DNA of 64,000 bases from Bolinopsis microptera (Eukaryota; Ctenophora; Tentaculata; Lobata; Bolinopsidae), in contig NC_087082.1 in NCBI RefSeq assembly GCF_026151205.1, positions 17,763,401 through 17,827,400 of the forward strand, written 5' to 3'. A model generated the notes under the pieces. The model was not told where the DNA came from. It ran no database searches and saw only the letters and a list, made by a program, of their open reading frames with translations. The translations under genes were made by a program, and so were the position numbers. Shown in pieces: positions 24,051-35,437 of the stretch (positions are counted from its first letter, which is position 1; the number at the start of each line of letters is the position of its first letter).

Positions 24051-25292
24051 ATGTCTGGCGGACTAGGAGGGTGCGTTATAAACGAGTACGATGTCACGGC
24101 ACTGGGGGAGCTGTGTGGGGAGTTGCTCCTCATAGCGGGGGCGCTCATATTCTTCCAGTACGCTGACAAGGGTTAGTAGGGGTAGAGGTGCAGTTAGAGG
24201 TGCAGTTAGAGGTGCAGTTAGAGGTGCAGTTAGAGGTGCAGTTAGAGGTGCAGTTAGAGGTGCAGTTAGAGGTGCAGTTAGAGGTGCAGTTAGAGGTGCA
24301 GTTAGAGGTGCAGTTAGAGGTGCAGCTAGAGGTGCAGCTAGAGGTGCAGTTAGAGGTGCAGTTAGAGGTGCAGTTAGAGGTGCAGTTAGAGGTGCAGTTA
24401 GAGGTGCAGTTAGAGGTGCAGCTAGAGGTGCAGCTAGAGGTGCAGTTAGAGGTGCAGCTAGAGGTGCAGTTAGAGGTGCAGTTAGAGGTGCAGTTAGAGG
24501 TGCAGTTAGAGGTGCAGTTAGAGGTGCAGTTAGAGGTGCAGTTAGAGGTGCAGTTAGAGGTGCAGTTAGAGGTGCAGTTAGAGGTGCAGTTAGAGGTGCA
24601 GCTAGAGGTGCAGCTAGAGGTGCAGTTAGAGGTGCAGTTAGAGGTGCAGTTAGAGGTGCAGTTAGAGGTGCAGTTAGAGGTGCAGTTAGAGGTGCAGTTA
24701 GAGGTGCAGTTAGAGGTGCAGTTAGAGGTGCAGTTAGAGGTGCAGTTAGAGGTGCAGTTAGAGGTGCAGTTAGAGGTGCAGTTAGAGGTGCAGTTAGAGG
24801 TGCAGTTAGAGGTGCAGTTAGAGGTGCAGTTAGAGGTGCAGTTAGAGGTGCAGTTAGAGGTGCAGCTAGAGGTGCAGTTAGAGGTGCAGTTAGAGGTGCA
24901 GTTAGAGGTGCAGTTAGAGGTGCAGTTAGAGGTGCAGTTAGAGGTTAGAGGTGCAGTCGTGAGTCGGGGGACTGTGTTGTCATTTAGTTCACGTCCTAAA
25001 ATGTGTTTAAAGTTGCAGAAATAAGGCATTTACAAAGTATTATTGCTGAATTTTAAAGAAGTATTTATACTATTGTTTACAATTTAATGGCATTGTATTT
25101 CTATAGAAAATACAATACCATACAACATCTCACGAATTTGTTTCAGATGACTACAAGCCACACGTTAACGCCATGATGGGCGTGTACGAGAGTTTCAAAG
25201 GTTTGTTACCTGAGCGGGCAAGTAGAGTCCTCAACAACGAGGATGCCCCAATAGAAGCGGAGGCCATCGAAGATGAAGAACTGTTAAATTAG
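24051..25292 (+). CDS. Unrecognised 88-residue two-exon protein
   Basis: Exon 1 is 24051-24171 (ATG after tagcaat) and exon 2 is 25147-25292 (ending TAG). The phase-1 donor gttagt pairs with the tttcag acceptor, and the total is 89 codons with stop. The protein begins MSGGLGGCVINEYD, has a short hydrophobic segment (LLLIAGALIFFQYA, about residues 25-38) and then an acidic, soluble tail ending in EDEELLN. This could be a small single-pass membrane or mitochondrial protein, but I do not recognise the family and infer no function. The intron holds a 12-bp array starting about ten bases after the donor. One MITE copy lies just upstream and another about 180 bases downstream. Confidence 0.6.
24184..24957 (+). 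repeat. 12-bp minisatellite in an intron
   Basis: About 64 copies of gtgcagttagag, some with gctagag. It starts immediately after the donor of the small gene's intron. Because 12 is divisible by three, it is open on both strands (Gln-Leu-Glu-Val on plus, Thr-Ser-Asn-Cys on minus); neither is likely to be translated. Each unit contains an AG-GT junction. Confidence 0.95.
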
Positions 25293-25475
25293 ATTCAGCA
25301 CTTTATTTACAGGACGATAAACCATTACTACATGTACATGTAGTTGTACTTATTAAACTTATGATACAGTATTACTAGGCAGTGAATACAATGCAGCGGC
25401 CGCAGGAGCAACGGCTTTAAGTTAAAGAGGTTTTGGAGCTTATTTTTTGCCCAAATTAAAACTTTTATGCAATAT

Positions 25476-25641
25476 GGGGTCGTCCACATATTACGTAATC
25501 ATTTTTTTGAACATTTTTACCCCCCCCCCCCCCCTCCGTAATCAGTTTTACACATAGCATTTGTGTCAAAATTACACTAGCGTAATCAGTCGGAAACCCC
25601 GCCCCCCCCCTCAGCTGATTACGTAATATGTTAACGACCCC
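25476..25641. mobile_element. Short inverted-repeat MITE, copy 2
   Basis: Same family as 23847-23996: GGGGTCGTCCACATATTACG at the left, its inverse at the right, and the same C-rich blocks and tagcgtaatca motif inside. The two copies bracket the 88-residue gene. Confidence 0.75.
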
Positions 25642-26912
25642 TATCTGCTCTGAATGTTCTCAAATTCCCACTCGTAACAGCTATTTATTTATACATCACT
25701 TTTGTGATTAATTTAAAATTTGAACGAATTGTACATTAATTACCAATATTTATATAGTCGTGAGTCAGGAACAATACGTGGGGCTTATTACTGGCGGCAA
25801 CGTGCAAATATGAAAGGTACAAGATGTATGTTGGCAGTTGAAACTGAATTCATATCGGCCAATTGAAGGGTGCTTCATTTCGCTGTCTCAGGGCGCTATT
25901 TCTAATATCACAATCAGCGGTACAATTTGAGCAGTAAAACACGGCACATACTATAGGATAAAATATTGTTGAAATAGAATATATTAAGTAATTTATTATA
26001 GCAAATTCAAAAATAAATAATTAGCAATTACATGACTAACTAATTTAAAACCGCGAAATTACCTTTCGTTTTCACAGAAGATATTTATTCCAACGAAAGT
26101 ATTCGCTAAATTCAGGCCTCTTTAGACGATAGATTAATGTCGCATATTTATTCAATTTTCAGCGATCCAGAAATAAATTTAGACATACGATTTTAGATAA
26201 TCTAGCTCACCAGAGAGAGGGATTAGTTTCAAGGACAATGTATTGTTTACAAATATGAATATTGAATATGTTTGTTCACAAACTTTGTTTTTTTATTTCC
26301 AATCTAGCAATTACACATCATATTTAACCTCTGGCTACCGTGGATAGATTTTTCAATTCGTCAAAAATGACACACCCTGCACCCACAAGGAAAGGTGGTA
26401 TTACAGATAAGGAGATACTCCAACAATTCAAAATTGACATTTAAAAGACAAAAGCTTTAAAAATTTAAAAACTTTAAAAATGTGTAATAAAAGTAATATT
26501 TAAATTGGTATAAAACTATCATAAATATTAAAATTTAAAAATGCAAGGAGTTTTTATTAGGAAACAATTCTGTAAAATAAAATGAAAATATAACATGCAT
26601 ATATATTAATTGAAATTGCGAAGTATACAAATTTTAATGAAAACATTATAATGCCAGCGTAATGAGCATATCTGATTTAAAAACGATTGATTTAATTTAA
26701 AAGACATTTAAAAACAATCAACAACATGTTCGCCTTTCAACTCCGCCGTGCCCTCTCACAACAACAGAAGAGCAGGGTCTAATATTGAGAACCTTATCAA
26801 ATGTAGCTCTCATCGTCCAGGAGTGAGGTTATCATGTGTACGAAGCCATTTTAAAGGGTTGAAAAACCATATGCTATCCCATCACAGACAAAACACAACC
26901 AAGGATGATATT
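25642..26912. other. AT-rich spacer downstream of ERH
   Basis: Very AT-rich, no recognisable exon or repeat family. It lies between the convergent ends of the small plus-strand gene and the minus-strand ERH gene and should contain both 3' UTRs. Confidence 0.4.
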
Positions 26913-27418
26913 TCAGAAGTAGTAGTTCTTGCCGTTTTTGTTGGTGGCTGTGTATGCCAAATAACCGTAGATCTTTGACTTTACAAACCGTCTCCCGTGA
27001 GGCTCGTAGTGTCCCAGTTCCTTGTTGAAAATAAGGACTAGAATATCTGATATGTCCTGAATAAAGTCCATAAGTTGTGATATGTTGTAGGATATGCTTT
27101 CCTCCTGAAATAGGGTTTAATTAGTTCAGACATTCCATAAAAATTTACTGTTTAAGGCCGCAGTCTCTTCTTAGGTGGCTCAAAAAAAAAACTCTAGCTA
27201 GAACGAAAAGAACAGAAAATTATCAATAAAACAGCTTGTGTTTCCTCAAATAAATTCACCGCAGAATATCATACATTTTTAAAGACATTCTTGAGATGCT
27301 CCTCGTGAAGTTTGATAACAGTCTGCAGACACTCAGTCAGACTGTTAAACTGAGTGTATGTTCTGGAGGCAGGTCGGTGGAGAGGCTGGATCAGCAGAAT
27401 ACAGCTCCCGTCCGTCAT
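26913..27418 (-). CDS. ERH: Enhancer of rudimentary homolog (ERH)
   Basis: Two exons on the minus strand, 27418-27275 and 27104-26913, joined in phase 0, give 111 residues; ERH proteins are usually about 104. Matching landmarks are ILLIQPLHRPASRTYTQFNS at the start (family pattern ILLVQP..RPEGRTY), LHEEHLKN, SISYNISQLMDFIQDISD (family: ITYDISQLFDFIDDLAD) and KSKIYGYL. The spacing to family landmarks is preserved across the junction, which supports the donor choice. In other animals and fission yeast ERH is a small nuclear dimer in RNA metabolism, and human ERH binds DGCR8 of the Microprocessor. This copy is strongly diverged and has a different C-terminus. A pyrimidine-rich acceptor-like cag lies eight bases upstream of the ATG, suggesting a 5' UTR intron or trans-splicing. 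It follows SRRT in the same direction. Confidence 0.85.
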
Positions 27419-27584
27419 CCTGGGTGCTGCTAATGTGTCAGAGAAAAAAACGAAGTCGTCTCACCATGTGTTTGATTTAAACTGGGAACTCAATGCGAAA
27501 GGGTAGAACAAATTTATCACATCGGGATTTGAGACGAAAGTAAGACACAAAATTCAATGAATCGGAATCAATTTAGATATAATT

Positions 27585-27590
27585 TTTATT
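27585..27590 (-). terminator. Candidate polyadenylation signal for SRRT
   Basis: AATAAA on the minus strand about 180 bases after the SRRT stop codon and before the ERH start. Position and motif fit; nothing else confirms use. Confidence 0.4.
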
Positions 27591-27766
27591 TAACAATTTA
27601 AATTAAATAAATGTATTATTATGATTATGCAGATGCAATTTGCTTTTCTATTATTGCGAAAATATTCTGTCCACGGTCAATTGGCGCATGTTCAGATAAA
27701 ATAAAAGTCGGCTGGTAGTCTTCGTCAATCTTCATCAGCTCTCCTTTCCTGATTCTTTGTCTTATT

Positions 27767-30700
27767 CTATACTCCAAGAACGTCATATTCATCGGGAGCA
27801 TCCAGGTCGTTGTAGCTAATAACCTTTCGTCCTTTGGGCGCCGGCCTGAAAGGGAATATTTGTTCAAATTAACGTTCAAAACTGCAAAATTGAAGCTCTG
27901 ATAGTCGGACAAAGACAATAGTAGCACAAAATAGATCCAAGACATGCAATAATGATGCTTTCAAATTTTACATCGTCCAATAAAAGTAGGAATTCTGAAA
28001 AATTAGCAAGTCCGCATACTTATTATCATCAACTGAAGTTGTGCGCCGCGCGCGCGGCTCAAGATCACGTACGAACTTATTTGAAACGTGTTTTGTATAA
28101 GAGTATTTTCTGGGCGCCTCGCGTATATATCCAGTAGAATCTTTATTCAATAGAATCTTTATTTCGCGGGCAAAAGCTGTCCATTTAGCGGAACAAATAT
28201 AAAAAAAGGTCATGCCTAGGAATCCAATAATTGTCAAGCGTTTAGATAATTAAGTCACGGTTTAACATAGTTCATTTCAGGAACTGGTCAGATAATTATC
28301 CAGCTTAGATCAACAATCCTATAGGCTATATGGTACTGCAGGTATGTTAAGCTAGTGGCAACTGGCAAGTTCTAAGGTATTGATTTGAATATTATTAAGA
28401 TCTCACTCGCTCATTTACATTGGTTGCGAAAAGTCCGGAATGGCCCTTCTCTCCTTTATATCAACTTACGCCTGAGGGAAAGGAGCAGGGAATCCGTAGG
28501 GAGGAGGGAATCCAGGGTAGCTAGGTCGAGGAGGCGCAGTGTAGTTAGCGTTTGGAGTGGAGCTGTTGTAAGATGGTCCATTATTGGACTGTTGAGCAGG
28601 TGGAAACAGGGGCTCCATCGGTCGCTTTGGCTCTTGGACGTAGTTGTTCCAAAAGATAGCCTACAGGGAAATTGGACCATTCGTCAAAGCGGTTTGTAAT
28701 GTTGTGATCAAATACAGTTAAGTGTCAATAACCATTACTTCCACAGAAAGCATCACAGCCCATCGGAATGCCAGAAATTAAAAGTAATGTGTAATAAGTA
28801 TTCGCACTAAAAGTAAAACAAAACTCACATCTTTCTTCACGTTGTCCACCTTCTCCGCGTGTTTGTTGAAGATGTGTTTCCGGACGAACTCTGGACCTTT
28901 AAACTTCTTGCCAGAAAGTGGACAGTGGAACTTTCCGGGTCCCTGTTCTTCTGTGTTCATCTTCACAAACTCTTCAACTGTCTGAGGAAAAAGAGGTTAT
29001 AATCTGTTGTGAACTGGGAATATCTCATTATTATTATTTGTATTACTGTTTCCTTTGTTTCGATAGTATGTGAATGTAAACACTACTGTAATCCCGGGAG
29101 AAGGTATGTGAAGCATTAAAACAGAGCAGTGTGGTATTCACCTCCTCTTCAGTCTTGAGTCCGATCAAGACAGCTTCATCATGTTGTATAGTAACTCCTC
29201 TCATGTCGTCAATTACACCCTGCATCTTGCTCCCTAGTTGCTTGTTCCAATCATGTACTGTAAAGTTTCAACAAATTACTATCTCATTTGCTGAACAGCA
29301 TTTGTGAAAATTGGATTTATACGTATTTTCGTTAAAAATTCATATTTGCACCTGTTAATCTCAAACTGAAGTTCATAATTGCCCAGCAATTTCACTGCCC
29401 CTTTAGGCCACAAACATTACAGCAAAGGAAAGAATTTACTTATCAGTTCCAATAATAAATATAACATCCCCTCTCCCCCAATAAATGTGTACATTTGACT
29501 GCCACATACCACACATACCACACATACCATCTTGAAGAGAGTTTTTAGAGCTGGTGGTCTCCAGAGGACCCCTGATGTGGAACACTCCGATCTTGTTGGG
29601 CATCTCGTCCTCGTTAGGGAACTCAGTACCGTTGTAGTAGTCAACCATGTGCACAACTCTCAGATACACTACAAGCTTGTCCAACACCTGCATCAATTAT
29701 ACAATTATGGAACCAACAATTAGCAGAAATTAGGGACAACATTTTGATATTCATACCGAAAAGCTACAGTATGGAAAATAAAAAGTTGTAGTCTTTGGAT
29801 GAGAAATCTTGTTAGCGATATAAACATTGCGTCACAGATCACAGTACCTTAAGTTTCTTATCGTTGATAATGTGAATCTCGTCCTCGTCAGTTTCGCCCT
29901 GGTCCAGTTCGTGATCCAAGGTGGGTGTCTTGAGACAGTCCTCTGTGAACCTTCTCAACTCTTCTATCATGGGGTTCTCATATATCTCGTTTAATCGCTG
30001 TTTAGGCCGGTCTGTAGGATAGTATTACTTAAAACTATGTAGTTAATTATTGAACTTCTTATTTATAGCAGATCTGAAGTAAGTTATTGAAACTTCAGGT
30101 GGGTCCCTTAGTTAAACTACTTTTCAATATAATGTTATGGTAAGCGTCTGAATCGCCTTTAATTACAAATGGCAACGTTTGGAGAGGAAACCTAAAATGT
30201 GGCGAGTGGTAAGAAATGTAAGAATTGTAATTTGTAACGCCTCCCTACCTTCACTGTCATCTTCTCCCTCCTCCTCGTCCTCATCTTTGAGTTTTGTTAC
30301 CCACAACCCAGCAGCTTTATCTAGTTCTGTTATCAGGATATCCAGCCATTTCACGTCCTGCTGTATGGCGTATAGTGACCTGCGTAGTTTAAATTAATTA
30401 GTTATTTTATATCTGATCTACGTCGCGTAGGTAGTTACAAACTGTTAATAATTTTACCTAGGCATCTGATAAAGGAATCAGAAATTTACTTGGGCTTTCT
30501 TGATGTAATGTAGAAATTGTCAAGGATCATCGCTAAAAATGAGAAATAGAGAAACAACTGAAATGTGAACACAATGATTTCAATAAGTGTTAAAGAATGT
30601 AAAGAATGTAAAGAATGTGCACCTAGTGAAGGAAGGGACGAATCTGACTCGTTTACTAAGCTCCCTGTTGATCACCACGTTCAGCTCATGATCGTACTTC

Positions 30701-33382
30701 TCCACTTTACTACTCATCAGCACACTGCACGCCTCCTTGATGTCGGTGTTGTGCGCGAATGTTACCCACGCGCGCCGGTAGTACCTGGTTAATGGGTGTG
30801 AGTTAGTGTGACTATCATTACAATAATTGTGCAGCACAACAGAGCTTAGAAAACGTAGAACTGTAATTATTGTAAATTAGACTTAATATACTGAGAAAAT
30901 TACTGGTTAGTGGGTTCTGAGCGGTAGTTCATGTCGATGCCGCGTATTACTGCGCTGTATTGATTTAACAATGACCATTTGTGGTGATCGTTTAACAAGA
31001 AAAGGAAACGTTACCAATCTCTAAAATAGTCAGGGATTACAATATGAACCTCATGACTCATGAATTAGCGAGCTGATGAAAAGATACGCTGGGGTCTGAG
31101 TTTACAGTTAGCTTTGACTTTTGGGGTAGTTATTAATGCAGCAGGAGGGCTAAAATTAGCTGACTTTTAGAATATTTTGTAATGATGAAAGCTCACAAAA
31201 ATCAAACAGAAATATCTAGGATGGTATCACGATAAGAATATTAATCTAATTTCTTAATATAATTTTTAATTTAATTTATTAGTTATCTATTTATATAACA
31301 GTTCACCACTTACATGGTAAAGTAGTCCTTGACGACTGAGGGCAGGTTTTTAAACAAATATAAACAACGGTAAGTGAACAACGTTTTGCAACGAAACCGA
31401 ACAACTCAAATGCAAGCAACGACATAAAAAGTCTTGACTTAGATCTCACTTTTCCTTCGCTGGATTTCACTATGAAATTGGGTTAGAGAATATTGAGAAC
31501 CATTTCCATCCTCAGCAATTTCGAAAGAACATAAAATTGCAATGGATTTCAAAACTCAGACAAAGAGATAAAACATACTTGCGGTCGGGAAGTGGCTCAG
31601 CCATGGCCAGCCTGAGAAAGCCAGGCAGGTTCAGAGATTTCACAACATGGAGAAGGTCCTCCCGTGTGATCAGCGGAGTTAGGGATCTCACGAACAAGGA
31701 CTGTGGCTTGTGGAGCGGTTGTGGCAGTTTGTTCTCCAGTTCATCGGATCCAGGTGATTCTGTGAAGATTGTATTGGTGAACATTGTTTAGAATTATTCG
31801 CTGATGTCAAATAGAAATTTATGAAGATCATGACTCATTTAGATTCAAATAATGTTGAACGATATTTTGTCTGAGAAGTTACTAGTTCGTTACCTGGATC
31901 ATCTTTGATGTTGCCTTCCTCAGAATCAGAATCATCACCCTCTTTAGCCGAGGGAGCCTTCTCCTTCTTCAACTTAGCCACGGGAATAGCAACGAGTGGT
32001 TTATCAGAGTTCCTATCTCTTCCGTCTAGGATTGTAAGATCGTGCACGGTGCCTCCCTCCATCAGGATCACTGCTGCATCCAGAGCCTTCATCAGCTTGT
32101 CCTGGTCCTCATGACACACACCCAAATCATCCAAATACCCTAGCTCCTGGATACGTTTGTAGATTTCTAACCGCTTTATTTTGCACTGCTTTAGTTCCTT
32201 CTTTTTCCGGATAAGGTAGTCTGGGTGGAACTTCTCTCTAAACCTAAAGTTGAGAAATTATTCTATAATTATATGATTATAATCACAATGGAATTAGTCT
32301 AACTGGTTACAGATACGTGGGGTCAGCCCAAATATCGACTATTAATATCGACGAATATTATATTTCGATTAGTCGCCTCAAGGCGTCCATGGTCATGGGC
32401 CCGATCCACTTAATTAAATAATTAAACTAGAGCTATAAAAGAGCTTTTATTAACCCTAAATTACGTTTAACATACCATTCCTCGTTTTGGTGAGCCTTGT
32501 AAAACTTTGTTATGCTGTTTTTCTTGTATTTGGTTTTGTATCTCCGGTAACTGTCAACCGCTTCGTGCTCATTGCAGTCGTCCTTGAGTGACATAACAAA
32601 CTGTTTGAATCGTTTCATAAAGTTGTCTTCGTTACTGAAATGAGATGAATGATCATGATAGGGATTATCAAGTAATTATGGCACGAAACCACCATTTACC
32701 ATAAATATGGAATAATTAATTATTAGGATTCCGGCTTATGTTGAATAGTTAGCAAAATAAATTATAGATTCATATCAAAATATGAGTAGGTGTATACTTC
32801 TCAAATAATTTGCATACGGAAAGCTTTACATTGACGACCATGACTAACCTGTGTTTGTCGTTGTTGTGATTATTCTGGTGGCCTCCCATATCAGGCATTG
32901 GCCACGGGGCAGCAGCTTGAGGCATCCCGTAGGGAGGGAAGGCAGGTGGGTAGAAGGGATGCATTCCACCTGGTGGTGGACCACCGGGTGATCCACTGGT
33001 GGAGAGAGTAGCTTTTAGTTTTAGAAACTAGGAGGTAGTAGCTCAGGTGTCCAACAAAGGTGATATCGTTCTCAAGTACTATATTTGAAAATCCCAAAAA
33101 TACACAAACTAAACGTTAGAGTTTATCAGAACGGGATAAAGCACAAAATGAAACTTACTCTCGTTTAGATCGCTTGTAAGCAGGAGATCTATCTCTATTA
33201 TATCTGTCGTTATAGTCCCTTCCTCCTCCGCCACCAGGCCGGCGGTCGTACTCTCTCCTCCTGTGATCCACGTGCTCCTCCCGTCGCGGTCTCTCGTGGT
33301 CATCCCTCTCCTCTCGCTCCCTCTTGAACTTGTCTCTGCTCCTGCTGTGCCTGTCGAACTCGTCATCACCGCTATCTCCCAT
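27767..33382 (-). CDS. SRRT: Serrate/ARS2 RNA effector protein (SRRT)
   Basis: Thirteen exons on the minus strand: 33382-33159, 32995-32849, 32634-32476, 32243-31894, 31759-31579, 30784-30623, 30379-30249, 30011-29848, 29687-29528, 29257-29142, 28981-28829, 28660-28470 and 27845-27767. Phases agree at every junction and total 738 codons plus stop. In order: an Arg/Asp/Glu-rich N-terminus ([20 protein letters not shown]), a Pro/Gly-rich linker, the SERRATE/ARS2 N-terminal helical domain ([30 protein letters not shown]), an acidic linker, an RRM-like region ([18 protein letters not shown]), a leucine-rich helical core with [18 protein letters not shown], a C2H2 zinc finger ([20 protein letters not shown]) and the C-terminal [12 protein letters not shown] peptide. 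ARS2 bridges the nuclear cap-binding complex to RNA maturation or decay and helps pri-miRNA processing. Human SRRT is longer, about 870 residues; most of the difference lies in low-complexity regions. Confidence 0.93.
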
Positions 33383-34654
33383 TGCTTGCTATGTAAGTGG
33401 TTAGTGTGACATTAACTAAGTGGTAAGTGTGACATAAACTATGACAGATTCATTGCCAGATGGCTAAATGTTGATAATAGTGATGATTATTTACATGTTT
33501 CAACTGTGAGTATAATTGAATATTATAGTAAAAAAATGAAACAACAGAAATTTGTATAGTAAGATTCAAAATCTAATAAATTATGAGCTGAAAACGAATT
33601 GTACACCATTCTCCCATACAAACAAACGATAAAGCAAACTCTCAAAAGAAAATAACAACAATCTTATGTAAGATAATATGTATGCCAAGTTCACAAGATA
33701 CAAATAAATATGATAACAACATTCACAGTTCACACAGTGCAATTTTAAACAAAGATTGATAAGCCACTTAACAGGACATTGATTCAGAAATTTCTCGAAT
33801 ATTTTATGCAGTATGTGGAAACAGCCCCGTTAGCTAAATTAATTATTCATAATATTCATATTACATCTATACTATAATTTAAACTTGACGAAATTTCCCC
33901 GGCAACGGGGACATAGAAGAAAAAACACCGAAAATCGACCTCAAAATGACCCTCTGGTGAAATCAAACCCAGCTCGCAAATGGAGTTGAAACCTCGCCAT
34001 TTTAGCAGGGTTGTAGAAAAAGGATAGGAATAGGCTATAGCATTCTTAGAATTTTGATTTAGGCTTTAGATTTTTTATAATTAACGTCGGAAGTGAGGTA
34101 AAATAACTGTTAGAATAATGTCGTTATTTTAGCAAAGGTTTACTGCGCTGTTGCGTAGCAACGTTAAAATGCACGTGCGCGAGCAAAAACATCTTAACTA
34201 CGCGCGTTGTTATGCTGTATGCTACGTCATAATTTCAAAACTAGCTCACATTTACGCTCACGCTATGACTTATATTCATAACTTTGGTTGTGATTGGTAT
34301 TTTTTGATGCGGTAAAAAGTATCGTTTTGGGAATCCGAATACTAACAACGCTGTCGCCATTGTTAGATAAATTCCATTATGTCTACAGTATAACAGAGCT
34401 ATATGATGAAGAGAAATTAAAACATAACTGATTTTTAAAATTTCCTCGAACAAAGCTTTCGACTAGCGGGTTTCTAGTATTATATATAGCAGTATTTATA
34501 TTTTTATGCAAAGCTTTAGATATTATGTGGAACAGAAAAATCAAATTGGCCACTTCTGAAACAATTGTTTTTGAAAGCATTTATCTTACTTGATTATTTA
34601 TTTCTAGGGGAGCAGGTTTAAGAAATTCTTCTGATCAATAAAATTGTACAAACT
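33383..34654. other. Intergenic region between PGAM5 and SRRT
   Basis: No recognisable exon. It should hold the SRRT promoter and 5' UTR and the PGAM5 3' UTR. AATAAAT-like signals on the minus strand occur within about 60 bases of the PGAM5 stop. Confidence 0.4.
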
Positions 34655-35437
34655 TTAGGTAAAAGTAATCTTATTAATAGGCATGTGTCCCTTGTCACCA
34701 ATTCCTGATATGGAAACTTTTCCATTTGGCTCAAGAACAACTTCAGTTATACTTCCATTGGCTAAACTCATCCTTAGCCAGCCCTCAGGAGGGTTCTGTG
34801 ATGCCCGGCAAACCAAGTATCTGATCACATTTGCATGGCACACCACTATTTCATATGAATCTTCTTTCTGTGAATAATGTGCTCTGTGGAAATATTTCCG
34901 AAAAGCAGCTTCAATACGTGCTCCATCTGTAAACTCCCATGAATCTGGTTTGAATCTACTACTGGAGGGCACAGAATCAATTGGATGCCCCTCACGTAGC
35001 AGGTCTGTTTTTTCAATTTCAAAGTTTTCATTTAGAACCTCCATACCAGTTTCATTGAGCTGTTTCAGAATGATTTCACCAGTTTCATTTGCTCTGGTCA
35101 TAGTGCTGATAACTAAATCAGAATATTTTACACCCAACTTAGCAAGATGCTTACCAGTGCACTCAGCTTGTTGACGACCCAGATCAGTGAGAATTTTCTC
35201 TTTATCATGCTGTTTATCTAGTTCATACTGACCATGTCTAATGAGATATAGGGTCCGTCTGGTGGCTGATTTTCTTTTCTCAAGATCCTCATCTGGTGAG
35301 TTAGGTTTAACAAGAGATGATGGCTGGCGGAAGTCCCAATTGTAATCCCATGCTTTTGATTTGCACTTTGCATGAACGCTAAGAGCAGACACTGTTCCAG
35401 CTACTGAAGCAAGACAAACTATTGCTGCTTTCTTCAT
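34655..35437 (-). CDS. PGAM5: PGAM5 mitochondrial Ser/Thr protein phosphatase
   Basis: One uninterrupted frame of 260 residues; human PGAM5 is 289. An N-terminal hydrophobic anchor (residues about 4-20) is followed by the WDYNWD multimerisation motif at 30-35. The histidine-phosphatase signature LIRHGQY has its catalytic His at about 68. The LREGHPID and DGARIEAAFRKYFHRA segments are followed by the second catalytic His in VVCHANVIRYLVCRA (about 201) and by PPEGWLRMSLANGSIT. The family acts on phospho-Ser/Thr/His, not on phosphoglycerate, in the mitochondrial membrane in mitophagy and cell-death control. All expected catalytic residues are present. Unlike the neighbouring SRRT and ERH it has no introns, which could mean an ancestral retrocopy or simple intron loss. 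Confidence 0.95.
   Translation of the reverse strand: MKKAAIVCLASVAGTVSALSVHAKCKSKAWDYNWDFRQPSSLVKPNSPDEDLEKRKSATRRTLYLIRHGQYELDKQHDKEKILTDLGRQQAECTGKHLAKLGVKYSDLVISTMTRANETGEIILKQLNETGMEVLNENFEIEKTDLLREGHPIDSVPSSSRFKPDSWEFTDGARIEAAFRKYFHRAHYSQKEDSYEIVVCHANVIRYLVCRASQNPPEGWLRMSLANGSITEVVLEPNGKVSISGIGDKGHMPINKITFT

Noticed and set aside
24145-25029. Thr-Ser-Asn-Cys and Gln-Leu-Glu-Val repeat proteins
   Set aside because: By-products of a 12-bp array inside an intron; the flanking exons give a better gene model.
28385-28699. 104-codon plus-strand frame
   Set aside because: Antisense to the proline-rich penultimate exon of SRRT.
30490-30532. A possible extra SRRT exon reading [13 protein letters not shown]
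   Set aside because: Its phase does not fit the preceding exon. Joining 30623 directly to 30379 keeps frame and matches the spacing expected in the family.
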